From contig NW_009799179.1 in assembly GCF_000213175.1 (NCBI RefSeq), positions 9,060,480 through 9,124,479 on the forward strand: DNA of 64,000 nucleotides, read 5' to 3'. The DNA is from Neurospora tetrasperma FGSC 2508 (taxonomy: Eukaryota; Ascomycota; Sordariomycetes; Sordariales; Sordariaceae). Below are positions 23,701-31,693 of this stretch, piece by piece. The notes beneath the pieces were generated by a model. That model saw only the letters and a list, made by a program, of their open reading frames with translations, searched no databases and had not been told where the DNA came from. The position numbers were made by a program, and so were the translations under genes. How positions within the stretch are numbered: the stretch's first letter is position 1; every line of letters starts with the position of its first letter.

Positions 23701-26686
23701 TCTCAAGAAAAGCATCGAGAACCTTACCGAGGACATCGCCATCCAGAACAAGGCCCTCGCGCAAAAGGAGAAGGACATCCAGAACATGGAAAAGACCATC
23801 CAGGACCTCAACACCGAAGTCACCAGGCTCAAGACCAACGCCGCAGAGCACAACCAGAAAACCACCGCCAAAGATGCCACATTGACTGCAAAGAACGACC
23901 AGATAAGGGAGCTGAACGATCAAATCAAGCAACTTACAACCGAAGTTGCCAAGCTCAAGAGCGACGCCGCCGGCCTGAACCAAGCTACCATGTCCAAAGA
24001 CATGGTACTAGCCCAAAAGATGGAAGAGATCAACGGCCTTCGCAACGAAATGGTGGAACTTAACAAGGCTCTCGACATCAGGGATACCACTCTCTTGCAA
24101 AACACGGACGAGATCAATAAGCTCAAGGAAAACGTCCGACGACTTGGTGACGAAACTTCAAAGCTCAAGAAGGACACTGTAAAGCTGAAGGAGGACAGTA
24201 AGAGCTGGGAGGAGACGGTGAAGCAGCGCCAGACGGAAATCAACAAGCTGAATGATAACATCAAGAACCTGCAGGAGGAGATTAAGCGGAAGGAGGCGCT
24301 TTTGGCAACACGGCAGGGTGAAATTAATGCGCTCAAAGACGAAATCGTCAGCCTCAAGAAGGATCTCGTCGAAAAGGACGCTCAGCTGAAGAGTCGCGAT
24401 GGGGAACTTGGAAAGTTCAGGAAGAGTATCGCAGCCAAGGAAACTGCCTTGGGGCAACTCGAGAAGGAGAAGACTGCTCTTAGGGAAAAGGTCGAGCAGC
24501 TTGAAGGAGAAGTTGGTCGCAGAAGGAGATCATTAGACCTCCGTGCGGATAAGATCCTGGAGCTCACGAAGTCCGAGAGCGCAGCGCAATTGGACTTGGA
24601 TAAGCAGAGAGCCAGGAACAAGAGCCTCGAGGAGACCAACGCCGGACTGCGAAATCGTGCCGCTAAGGAAGGCGATTCGCTTGGTCGGTTGGGTGACGAG
24701 GTCACGAAGCTTAGCCGCCAAGTTCTCGAAAAAGATAATGATCTGGCCAGCCTGCGGGCCGAGCGTGACGGTCTGCAGACCGATATCCAAAACCTTACCA
24801 AAGCCCTCGCTGCCGAAGGCGCCAATGTCTCCCAACGCGACGAACAAATCGCCCTCCTCAAGCAAGAGCTCACCACCAGACAAGCCGCCCTTGACGCAAA
24901 CCAGGCAGCCATCAACACGCTCGAGTCCCAACTCACCGAAGCGCAACAAGCCTACGACATACTTGCCTCCTCCAACACCACCTCCCAGGAGGAACTTGCC
25001 CGCTCCGCCGCCGCCACGCAAGCCCGCCTGTTAACGTGCGAAGCCGAGATCGCCTCGCTCCAATCCGAGATCACGAATCTCAACGAGGATATCACCGCCA
25101 AGAAAACCCAGATCGCAGATAACGAAAAGCGCATCGACACACTGCTTCGCGAGGCGGGAACCAACGAAGCGCAGCTGGCGAGAATGAAGATGACTATTGC
25201 TGAGTTGCAAGAGGAGCAGGAAAGCCAGAAGAGATTGTTGGATGAGTACAAAAGTCGACTTGCACAAGCGGCAACGTCGTCGTCGTCGTCTTCGAGCTCC
25301 GATACAGCATCGGATACGTCATATGATGACTGTGGCGAGCCGTTGGCTAAAAGGCTGTCAGCTGATGGGAGCCAGAAGCTGGTGAGGGTGATTGATGATT
25401 TTATGGAGATGATTCCTATGCCCGTGGGGTCGGCGAGCGCGTTGAGTCAGGAGCAGTTGGACCGGTTGTTGGCGGAGGCCAGGAGGGCGTTGCAGGAGGG
25501 AGAAGGGGGAGGAGATGGGATGACGACGGATGCGGAGAGGATGGTTGTAAGGAGGACGATGAAGAGAGAGTTGGCGGAACAGAAGGAGAAGCAAGATAAG
25601 CTGGAAGGGATGATTGATGGGTTGGAAATGGAGTTTGATGGGAGCGTTACTTCTGAAGGGTCTGCCGCTGAGGCAGCGGCTGCGAGAAGAAATCACAAGG
25701 AGTTGACGGATCGCTTCAGGGAGTGGTTGGCTTGGAGCCGTGGGCGGACGAGGCTGCTGGAGAGGGAACTGGATCTCGATGAGACCCGGCAGAGGCGGGT
25801 GGTGGAGAAGCAGGTGACCACGACGTTGGTGAACTTGGAGGTTGGGAGGTTGCCAGAACGCAGAGGCGAGAAGTTGTGTTTCTGCGCTTTGTTGAAGTTT
25901 TTCGCGCCCAGTATCATGAGGAGAGTTACGAACCAGGGACCGGTATGTCAGGATTGCCAGAGGCCCGAGAAGGCGCAACAACTGCCGACGACAACGACAT
26001 GTCAGCACGTCGTTCTATCATCGTTGTATCACGGTCACAACCACCAACACTTGCCCGAAGTTCAAACAGCACTCTGTTACATCATGACGGCGCTGCTCTG
26101 GTTCGCCATGCTGGTCTGCATCCAACCCTACCACTTTGTCACGGTGGGCGTCTCTGGCATGCTCGCCATCCTGCGGTTACCACAATTCCTGCTCGGCTGG
26201 GGGAAATACTACGGTCAAGTTGCCGTCAGACGATACCGTCACTGGCAAGAGTCAAAAACCAAGAAGAATACGCCAAGGCCGACATCGGATATCTACGCCG
26301 GCTTACAAAAGCCAGCCCTAGGCATCCCGTCCTGGCTAACAGCCTCATCGCTTGTCGGCTTCACCGTTGCCCTCCTCTGTGTGGGCATGACGCTGACATA
26401 CTACGCCGTCTTACAGGAGAGGCGAGTGTGGATGAATGCCAACGACTGGAGAAGGCCGTACTTGCGCAGCTTGATTGGGAGAGAACCGTACCCGGGGTGG
26501 TCGCCTATGAAGATTGATCATAGGTTTTGGTTTGAGCCGCCGCTGGAGTTTCTGTTGGGATGGGTGAATGACTACGTGGTACACCCTCTTTTGCTTGGGA
26601 GTGATTATGGTGGTAGTACATGGAGGAATGGAACGGGGGTATACGATGCTCATGGGACGCCGTTGATGATTAGGAGAACACAATGA
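14711..26686 (+). CDS. giant coiled-coil protein with C-terminal membrane anchor
   Basis: An uninterrupted frame of 3991 residues, roughly 450 kDa, with no intron. Residues 1-160 are disordered and Pro/Ala-rich with an internal duplication. Residues 160-370 are acidic with a few aromatic motifs (AQRSYFQLGSGWDDVVED, NPFTFSPF). From about 370 to 3515 the sequence is almost continuous heptad-type coiled coil rich in Lys, Glu, Leu, Asp and Gln. A serine run near 3523-3531 ends it. A shorter charged region follows, then a Cys-containing segment (VCQDCQRPEKAQ), hydrophobic stretches at about 3787-3832 and 3875-3901, and a 90-residue Trp/Tyr/Pro-rich tail ending GTPLMIRRTQ. The layout resembles long membrane-anchored tethers (golgin- or nesprin-like) that link organelles or the nuclear envelope to other structures. 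It has no motor, actin-binding or recognised KASH ending, so function and membrane are unassigned. The open 12-kb frame and repeat conservation leave no doubt it is a gene. Confidence 0.93.
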   Translation: MSYPSDGTGPGGGSPNTPGQFLNDPARSSTPKLRKSKARQSLRMDMSEPESPMASPVSGPAAIRLPAPAPAPAPAPVSGPAAIRLPAPAATRLPAPAPVPAPAAGRRIVPPSASTTVPTTVSYTAPALAPTAAPTSQTPAASAGGSKPKEKQMPEEEDMGAYIFRKMQEAKEASRIAAQGKTKYNPPAQRSYFQLGSGWDDVVEDESNGGDTGVRVKAGDSADVKVSEDVAEDDYVSDWESEKDAEKEKPKLLHERYVGDGTGARRVIREIKKAYESDEEKEDIANTSDIDESGQPVRVKNKHEVGRYRDMNNPFTFSPFTSQEGHRADNEAAIEEYDRLRDDNEGKTDPTKPLKYKPYDEGTLRDTRFMVAQLSQYKDHAIAVLDNKVDRHSMLRTYIEKAGDPAIRKAFNTLLEYYDQASKTKMRLLREFRALQIKVDDDKLAKEEVETYLAQAEKRLQDQEKSEFDTYQHLMDEKKMRSMDQHELQTLREFKQDADRQRLAAVALATHTSEAKIKGLEEKVDELQYREQQREADIEHWRRVQTDLKKKEDSLSRLQEEATRKTEQAEQMSESLNRTLNDIMDTAAALGVPIKGGADPDDIGATILEVFDNILNLYEDTEQRLVQTEEAKDKAEAAAKESATRSRSETIQKLTTENNKLKEQRDEQKRKADTFYQKLKRKGWLEPTEDPSASLALDQKSLKDQQDRWESEKNALNQQITNLNKSIEEANVALKDMKLMQVERDSLVDLQQRQEGDIKSLNQQVLDLKQKLAGKASAGADLKDIQSLRLENKSLEDQRQRVQAEKEVLQQQLSQTKARLEKVETTLKNTASQKMDLETQRNEWSKTKRVLEEEISRLKKELDLARKNSAAPTIVEIKPEPNIAESITRVEQLMKEQKPQLPLTARDFVQGLVAKLKDAQGHKDLDASEDVIRECIGLLNRVLKEPVFDEKDKEMLQTLHNELNEALRKGNEDREQNARLQSIIDKYEGEKESLEKEVKVHKDEIKRLKQEITEKKTSLANKQQERDMLKESYEEQIKNLNADHKKAAAELKVKHQNELTQLRKDGDLKETNLLQKLDTLRQQNESERNRLQADYAAEKAKLTKDIEAQKKLVAQKEKDLAELKSKKEKEIKELTQKKDVEIATLKSTKQVDMDQLKNRHLQETESLRKQHQSRVGELESEIATIKAKYKKDLDELSRNNTSQDAIKLKQHENELANFKAKYEQEKKQLAVQHKTEMESLTDRYNEKEKLATQYQERVQALSAELADKKNALAEYKEQLSASKAQLDKLKADHGVKVDELQAKLKSEVAKVTADYEGNLSELRTKHQGEVNVLKVHHQDEIKKLTAGHDEKIRNLEHRINDLKAELKQDRAEFDKKKALLEGEVATLQGKVDDKSSKLSSKEAEFNELKKLNEAQIAELRKDVADKSNSLQDKLEELSDLKGQQKTRIEDFNVQINEKMAQLLKAQSELKASQASLNTTTKEYDAKIAQLEKSLKEKKDELKRKEGAATSSTEQNTIQLNKLNDDVKDKQKKLDEQQAELNNLKTKHQAETTDLNQTIKDTKAKLKQKETELIDLKKKHKERLDTLEKSIAEKQTTLAQKETELENLKAQNRTNMMNTNREIGDKTAELLKKEGELRDLRQKYDDAQKSADGSKEKDLAIVQYKQIIATKTSELEKAKKDVAALTKDVNDQKARIKDLESSVSSKRADLKKKETEIADLKRQYEENIKRLNNDLSSQKATLTAKENEIAALKSGNASRLNRDIQEKASELAQKNQLVANLKVQLDGLQKKQNDLLQKGSDATKLQADIDSLNKKISEKRQNVTELEGKVNKLNSELAEEKARVSRRDREITDLKKDVSDEKARTTRRDREITDLKKDVSDEKARTTKRDNEIVGLQSKLDAKQASKEMLEQDIKDLKAKQEKEVASLTSQILAKSKEIVGYERDLSSLKADYQKETTKLKNEISQKEKELAEIQKTNKKLNADIKEKEATLTTSQAKVKDLNREVQQKKDQIKDFEAQNAKLQIDIENNKAEIEKIKEERRTLNTEADKSIARIEGLERKIKELTGSSAEKEAQMKQYQADLAAKAETEARIKQLERDLTTKSDSLAEFEKKYKRANMDANNYRSSLAHTQGEVAKLEEEIKTTKGDVQYWEDQMIMNQEETQKIQDQVDKLNMDVKDKNKILEDHEKEIKTLRDTAKRLSQDLMNKKSELEGSNSELQRVKNQVAQLTQDNKDQRVVVDTKDGEIRKLQREVDDLNTHVMDKGDQLMKRGEDIKKLRDEIKNFKKDISDHETTLEETMAEIEKLSADNKQLTAEISSCKDKLKRSQAEADALNNDIKDIKSTKEKLNQDTKAKETVLAEKTKEIQGLKDSINRLNQDISTKNATLDDKREIIDQLKDDIKTANSTIDTLRKDVKDKDASLTHKTKDVVARDAELAKLKAEIASKDAALAKKTEEAKAFEKNVQTLTDQAKGLNQDLATKTTQLAQDRATISKLNKDIFDLKTDVTKLKQELSTKDANLTQKAGEINSRDAGIAKLREELRAKEAALAKKTEEASSLEKNVKKLTDEATGLKKDVTSRDAQLAQDKDAISKLEKDIAKLNQELSTKDASLTQKTGEVGSKNAELAKLRGEIRVKETALAKKTEELKGLNQSVDAKDTQLAQDKIKIERLEKEIKGLTADIVKLREDVTSKDNSLAKKAEAVDHLKADITELNSEVAKLKKEGTNKDAAILGKEKELVSLRKEVRDLTNRAKQSAQDSKKSAEDLANRDALLKEKEKKIFELQQEIQKVKDTAEELNQTTKTRDSTLSQKNEELRKLREQIKQLEDEASSLKVDKEALGRMINTRDSSLKQKEQEISGLEKEIKRLSEQAANLTQEKIDLGQTIGARDASLLQANKDIDGLKGSIKILEEKAAELSKLNAGQHQTIGERDASLQKANEDIDNLKGSVQKLENKAATLAEEKAQMGQTMGAHKTSLLKKDEDIKKLTENIQRLTAEANDLKKSIENLTEDIAIQNKALAQKEKDIQNMEKTIQDLNTEVTRLKTNAAEHNQKTTAKDATLTAKNDQIRELNDQIKQLTTEVAKLKSDAAGLNQATMSKDMVLAQKMEEINGLRNEMVELNKALDIRDTTLLQNTDEINKLKENVRRLGDETSKLKKDTVKLKEDSKSWEETVKQRQTEINKLNDNIKNLQEEIKRKEALLATRQGEINALKDEIVSLKKDLVEKDAQLKSRDGELGKFRKSIAAKETALGQLEKEKTALREKVEQLEGEVGRRRRSLDLRADKILELTKSESAAQLDLDKQRARNKSLEETNAGLRNRAAKEGDSLGRLGDEVTKLSRQVLEKDNDLASLRAERDGLQTDIQNLTKALAAEGANVSQRDEQIALLKQELTTRQAALDANQAAINTLESQLTEAQQAYDILASSNTTSQEELARSAAATQARLLTCEAEIASLQSEITNLNEDITAKKTQIADNEKRIDTLLREAGTNEAQLARMKMTIAELQEEQESQKRLLDEYKSRLAQAATSSSSSSSSDTASDTSYDDCGEPLAKRLSADGSQKLVRVIDDFMEMIPMPVGSASALSQEQLDRLLAEARRALQEGEGGGDGMTTDAERMVVRRTMKRELAEQKEKQDKLEGMIDGLEMEFDGSVTSEGSAAEAAAARRNHKELTDRFREWLAWSRGRTRLLERELDLDETRQRRVVEKQVTTTLVNLEVGRLPERRGEKLCFCALLKFFAPSIMRRVTNQGPVCQDCQRPEKAQQLPTTTTCQHVVLSSLYHGHNHQHLPEVQTALCYIMTALLWFAMLVCIQPYHFVTVGVSGMLAILRLPQFLLGWGKYYGQVAVRRYRHWQESKTKKNTPRPTSDIYAGLQKPALGIPSWLTASSLVGFTVALLCVGMTLTYYAVLQERRVWMNANDWRRPYLRSLIGREPYPGWSPMKIDHRFWFEPPLEFLLGWVNDYVVHPLLLGSDYGGSTWRNGTGVYDAHGTPLMIRRTQ
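14877..15016 (+). repeat. 60-bp Pro/Ala-coding tandem repeat
   Basis: A 60-bp unit coding for PVSGPAAIRLPAPAPAPAPA occurs at 14877-14936. A second copy begins at 14937 and is identical for about its first 40 bases before diverging into further Leu-Pro-Ala units. The repeat lies in the disordered N-terminus of the giant protein and probably varies in length between strains. Confidence 0.9.
20243..20368 (+). repeat. 63-bp tandem repeat coding for three heptads
   Basis: Two nearly identical 63-bp copies (20243-20305 and 20306-20368) each encode RRDREITDLKKDVSDEKARTT, with a partial third copy following. The 21-residue period equals three heptads, so the coiled-coil register is kept. Confidence 0.95.
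21959..22720 (+). repeat. diverged 98/91-residue coiled-coil modules
   Basis: Three related modules start at 21959, 22253 and 22526 with KDASLTHK, KDANLTQK and KDASLTQK. Each continues through an AKLxxEIxxKxxALAKKTEE motif. The first two spacings are exactly 98 and 91 codons, that is 14 and 13 heptads. Confidence 0.9.
23351..23620 (+). repeat. 42-residue coiled-coil modules
   Basis: Modules beginning QTIGARDASL (23351), QTIGERDASL (23477) and a degraded QTMGAHKTSL (23603) are spaced by exactly 126 bases. That is 42 residues, or six heptads. Confidence 0.9.
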
Positions 26687-27659
26687 GTGGGGGATAGAAG
26701 ATGTTTTGTTTCTCTGACGCTAAAGGGACATATATTGTTTTACGGTGTTATCTGTTGTCTTTCTTATATATCTTCCTTCCTTGTTTCTTTTGTCTTGTTG
26801 GATACCTGACTTACCTAGGAGTTAATGGAGTTGATGGATGCTTTGACTCACTGCCCTGGTGCTCCCACATGAACTCCCAAAGACCGACAAAGGAGTCCAC
26901 GTGTAATCGTAGAAGCTAAGAACACTCTCGTCCCTCGGCATGCGACCTTGCGGAACGGAGATTGAGGTTTGAGACTTCCGCCCGGTGTTCCGATATGTCA
27001 TGTCTCATGTTTGCAAACGAAGCGTTTCGAAGCAATAACGGCCCCCGGAGCCAATTCCGCCCGCTGTAAGTGCTCAGCTGCTTAGTAATTTAGGGGGCCT
27101 AGAACCAGCTGCCAGCCAGAAAAAAGTCCCCGGACCCCCCCGTTAGGCTCCTGAGGGCTCCATCCTCAACGGCCCCGCATACCCAAACCAGCGCTAGAGG
27201 GAAAAGGTACGAGGATACCTCTTACTGTGTGTCTTCATACGGCCCCCTCCGAGACGGGACGCCGGAGTGTTGCATGGCACCGGGTGCCGAACGCAACCAT
27301 GATGTCACTGGCCTCATGTCCCTTTGGACGACCACTACCGTTACGACACCCTCACCATACAATCCCTCCCTTCAGTTCCGTCTTCCTTGAGATAAGATTC
27401 CGCACAAGTACTAATTTACGATGCCGAGGCTGCCTGGACGCGTCTGTGATCCGTTGCTGTTTTCCAAATGCTACGCAGCCTCCTTGGGAACCGGTGTAAG
27501 TGATTCAAGTTGCCGTTTTGGGTTTACGTGCCGACCAAGTTCAAAATTATCCTACAATATATGATAAGAAACCACTCTTCCCTTCCGAGGTTCTAATCAA
27601 TAATTCCAAATATCCTATCACGTTCACATACCAATCTTCTGTCAGCCAGCTTATATACC
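26687..27659. other. intergenic region
   Basis: There are 970 bases between two plus-strand genes. The region contains C-rich stretches around 27110-27160, where C and G homopolymer runs occur, and an AT-richer segment close to the next gene. No coding region or RNA gene is supported. Confidence 0.5.
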
Positions 27660-28147
27660 TTGTCATCGTCTTCGTTCGATCTGATTATTGTTATAAACTA
27701 CGTCAACTATAACATCACCCCACTGACACAAACCGCCTCTCCATTCATCCAGCATCCCACCACGAGCCGTCTTCTCTTCTTTAGCACCACCACACCTTCC
27801 AAATACCCCCCATTCTCTCCCCGCGGCACCTTCAAAACCCCTCCACCTTCAGGTAACAACAACAAAACGGCTTCAACCAAGCCCTTCATCGCAACCGTCC
27901 TCTTCTCCCTCGCCGCCGCCTCTGTAGGAGCCGTAGTCTACTTCCGCCCCGGGATAGGACGAGACAACATAGGAGCCAAAATGTCCAACAAACTGGTCCT
28001 AGCGAACCCGGACGACGTCATGGTGATCCGGGACGTCACTCCCAACGTCGTCACTTTTTCTGTGCCCTTTTTGCGGTTCGGAAAGATTCCTATTGGAGGG
28101 AGGGGGACTTTGGGTAAGGCGCATTCTAACTCTCTATTGCACACACA

Positions 28148-28181
<34 letters not shown>

Positions 28182-28926
28182 CTCTCTTTTGCGTTCCACT
28201 AACACAGCATATCCACCATCGAAAATAGTCCGCCTCTCCAACAACACCCTAGCAGTCTTCTCCCCCGTAGCCCTCACGCCCTTGGCCCGCTCCCGCGTTT
28301 CCTCCCTCGGCTCCGGCCAAGTGAGCTACATCGTCGCCACCGATATCGAGCACCACATCTTCGTATCCGAATGGGCCCGGGCCTTTCCCGACGCCAAAAT
28401 CATTGGTCCCGAGGGTCTTCCGGAAAAGCGGGCAAAGGTGACCAACGACGAACGCATCGGGCACGAACCCTTTTCCGTCGTTTTCACAAAGGAACACAAA
28501 CAAAATATCAAGATCGACGAGGCCTTTGATGCCGACTTTGAGTATGAGTACGTCGACGCCCACCCCAACAAGGAGCTGGTGTTTTACTACAAGCCGGATA
28601 AAGTCCTGATTGAGGCCGATCTCATGTTCAACCTGCCTGCCATTGAGCAGTACTCCAAGGTTCCCGAGGCGGAAAAGCCGCACGGCAGTTTGCTGGGGAG
28701 GGTTTTCCAGGCGATGAATAGCACCGAGGGAGAGGCCAAGGGGATCAAGAGGTTTTTGTGGTACGCGATTAGTCGGGGGGATCGGGCAGGGTTCAATGAG
28801 AGTGTACGGAGGATTGATGGGTGGGATTTTGAGACGATTGTGCCGTGTCATGGAGAGACGATTGTGGGGAACGGGAAGGAGGTGTTTGAGAAGGTATTTG
28901 AGTGGCATTTGGAAGGCCATAACTGA
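27660..28926 (+). CDS. DUF4336-like protein with N-terminal membrane segment
   Basis: The exons are 27660-28113 and 28229-28926, giving 383 residues. The intron (115 nt) has donor GTAAGG, a 31-base T run, branch CACTAAC and acceptor AATAG. I prefer this acceptor over one 21 bases earlier (CACAG) because it joins GGRGTL directly to VRLSNNTLAVFSPVALTP, as in the DUF4336 family, and places the branch point about 26 bases from the AG. DUF4336 proteins look like degenerate metallo-beta-lactamase folds; SYIVATDIEHHIFVSEWA and TIVPCHGETIVGNG fit, but no enzymatic role is established. The first ~100 residues hold Ser/Thr/Arg-rich sequence and one hydrophobic segment (FIATVLFSLAAASVGAVVYF), which suggests mitochondrial import with an inner-membrane anchor. 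A start at MSNKLVLANPDD (27981) would remove it, so the N-terminus is less certain than the core. Confidence 0.8.
28151..28181 (+). repeat. poly(T) run of 31 in an intron
   Basis: Thirty-one consecutive T residues lie inside the intron of the DUF4336-like gene, upstream of the branch site. It is a homopolymer microsatellite and its length in the assembly may be inexact. Confidence 0.9.
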
Positions 28927-29188
28927 GTCGGATAGGAGGTGTTGGAGTATACCCAGGGAGGTAGGTGATGGAGTTGTTAGGGGGGTTCTTTTGGTGTTTT
29001 TCCTAGGTATGTTTCTGGAATTGGATGGTATTGTATGATAGTTTAGGGCTGCTGTCTATGCCTTATGGGCTGTTAATGATATGGACGTAAATAATGGATA
29101 TTCAGGGGTATCAATTAAGCAAACAAATCCAAATATACCCACAGGACAATTGAATCTTTGTTAAACCGCGTCGAAAAATTTAAGCCGT

Positions 29189-30888
29189 CTATAGCTCCTC
29201 CCTGACAACGCCAGCTACCGTCTCTGCAACAGCCAGCAGCCTAGCATCATCCCAATACTGCCCAATAAGCTGCAACCCAGCCATGCCCGCTCCCTCCTTA
29301 TCCTCGACCCTCATCGGCACACTGATAGCCGGCAACCCCGCCAAGCTCGCCGGTACAGTAAACACATCATTCATGTAAGCGCTCACCGGATCCTTCTCCT
29401 CTTCACTCAGCACTTCATCCAGCCTAGGCGCAGTCGTTGGCGCCGTCGGGCACAGCAGGAAATCCACCTCCGTAGGCCCCCACTTATCCTCCAGCCCGAC
29501 CGTCTCCGGCAACTCGCTGAGCTCAAATCTTTCCGGCTTGTCCAGAAGAGGGTTGGGCAGCGCAAAGACGCGGTTAAAGTCTCGCCTTACCAGCCGACGC
29601 ACCTTCTGTGCTTTGAGAAAGTAATTATCCATGGCGGCAGAGGAGAGGGTGTAAGCGCCTAGGAGAATACGACGCTTAACTTCATCCCCAAAACCAGCGG
29701 TGCGGGCGCGGGCATAGAGGATCCCTTCTTCTTCTTCTTCTTGTCCTTCTGGGCCTTTCGAAACAGCGGCATCGCTCTCGGTCGGAGGCGTGAAGCGCGT
29801 GCCGTACCGGATGCCGTCATACTTGGCCAGGTTGGACGAAGCCTCGGCGGGCGCGATGACGTAGTACGCCGACAGGGCGTGGCGGGTCGAGGGCAGGGAG
29901 ACGGGGACCAGGCGCGCGCCGAGGGATTGCAGTTTGGCGGCAGCGGCGGACCAGCTGTGCCGGATCGAAGGCGAGAGTTCCGTAATGTTGTATTCGAGCG
30001 GGAGACCGAACTTGAGGTTTTTGAGCGGGTACGGGTCCTTGGGAAGGGGACCGGTGTAGCAGTCCCGTTGGCTGGCGCACCGTCTGCGCGCCCCGTGGGA
30101 GAGGCTCGTGGGATCGAGCGGGTCGTGCTCGGCCCAGAGGCCCCTTGTTACCTTGTCGGCTCCTCCAAGAATCAGCTCGGCGATGGGCCTTACTTCCTTC
30201 GCCAGCAATCCCACCGTGTCGAGCGAGTTGGCATAGGGAACCACGCCATAGCGCGAGAGCATCCCGTACGAGGGCTTGAATCCCACCACGCCCGTGTACG
30301 CGGCAGGCAACCGTACTGAGCCGCCTGTGTCAGTACCAAGAGCCAGGTCCGCTTCGCCCGTGGCTACGGCTACGGCACTTCCGCCTGAGCTGCCACCCGC
30401 GGAGTGCTTGACTGCTTGTTGTTCGTGCTCCCCCTCCTGCGCGACTGGTCCAAAGGCCGTGTGTACCGAGTGGCTACCCATGCCGAACTCATCCAGGTTC
30501 GTCTTGCCGACCAAGAGAGCGCCGCGCGATCGCAGTTGGGTGACGATGGTGGCCTCGAAGGGACTGCGGTAGTTGGCAAGGAAGTTGGAGCCGCATGTCG
30601 TCGTTAGAGGCGTTTCCTCTTCGGAATTGGGGGAAACTGTGGCGATGTTGTCTTTGACGGCGAGACGGAACTGCCGCTGTTCGAGCGCGGGTTGGTCATG
30701 TTGCTGCACTACAAACCAGGAAGACTCTTGTCAGCGGGTATAAGTGCATTTCAAGTCCACACACAAAACGGTTCGGTACCTCTGGATATAAACTGGTTCA
30801 GGGAGCGTCGCTGGATGGGTGACGTTTGCCTTGTCGAGCTCACATGGCGCAGACATAGGCCCCGCAGCCGCCCAATTCTAGCTGACAT
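29189..30888 (-). CDS. HER2: mitochondrial glutamyl-tRNA(Gln) amidotransferase subunit A
   Basis: Exon 1 is 30888-30780 and exon 2 is 30708-29189, joined over a 71-nt intron (donor GAGGTACC, acceptor TTGTAG) for 542 residues. GatA is the amidase subunit that releases ammonia from glutamine so that Glu-tRNA(Gln) is converted to Gln-tRNA(Gln) for mitochondrial translation. Exon 1 encodes MSARIGRLRGLCLRHVSSTR, an Arg/Ser-rich stretch without acidic residues typical of a mitochondrial presequence, which supports the intron. The amidase Ser-cisSer-Lys triad is intact: Lys55 in RLAVKDN, Ser143 in SAGGSSGGSA and Ser167 in GTDTGGSVRLP. The C-terminal signature PTAPTTAP and SLAGLPAISVPM are present. 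An acidic Glu run (GQEEEEEG) is a lineage-type insertion. The 3' end faces the DUF4336 gene with 260 bases between them. Confidence 0.93.
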
Positions 30889-31693
30889 GTGGTTTCTTGG
30901 TCACGACCCAGCTCTGTTCGGCGCTCAATTGGGTCGGTTGCGGTGTTGGATCACCATGTTTCTGTGCTTTCACCGTGGTCGGGAATCGGGAGAGATTCGG
31001 ACGGAGCTTGGAGAGCTCAAGAGGGGGATTCCAGACAATACCTATGTCGCTGGGTAAAGCTGATAAGGGTTAGGGTTGGATATGCACGTTCTCTGAAGTC
31101 ATAAGAGGACGAGCTGGTCATGAAGGGTTTCCCATTAAACTACGCTAGGTCAACTACTCCGGGGCATAGCTTCCTGCTTTAGTACATGGAGAGTGTGTCC
31201 CTGAGCAGTCAAGAGCTTGAGCCATAGCCATGAGTGGTTCCTTTTGAGTGGTGTTTGTGTTTCCAAGCGAACTTTCACATCTCTGGCCTACCGGGAACCT
31301 CGAGACCTGCCAGGAGATTTACAAGGGATGACATCTGAACTTCTGATCACATCTAGGTGTGTTTACTGTAATGAAGACTGAAGGTGTGAATATCTGAACT
31401 CCGGAGATGAATGCTAATACATCTTGGGAGCCGACATACAGGAATTTCATGGATAATAATGATGTCTGCTGCGGTAGTCAGGGAATTTGGTAAATGTTGT
31501 TGTTGAGGTGTTGCTGCCCTTTAGACCGAACCCCAGGAGAAACAAACATATCAAAGCAGTGACAGGCAAAAAAAATGAGGAAACACCAGTGAGTAGCCGA
31601 TCAACGACGAAAGGATTGCAAAATCGGCCAGTAGTGTTTCCTAAATTCCCCACGTAGCAGACCAAAAGGACACCTTCAGGTTCCTTGATCATA
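30889..31693. other. intergenic region
   Basis: This is the upstream side of the GatA gene and the downstream side of the small membrane-protein gene, both on the minus strand. One minus-strand frame at 31447-31746 encodes a hydrophobic stretch (FFLPVTALICLFLLGFG) and might be an extra exon of the neighbour, but no canonical donor links them. Nothing else is supported. Confidence 0.4.

Noticed and set aside
28208-28228. CACAG acceptor in the DUF4336-like gene
   Set aside because: Only a few bases from the branch CTAAC and inserts seven residues in the middle of a conserved strand; AATAG fits better. Alternative use remains possible.
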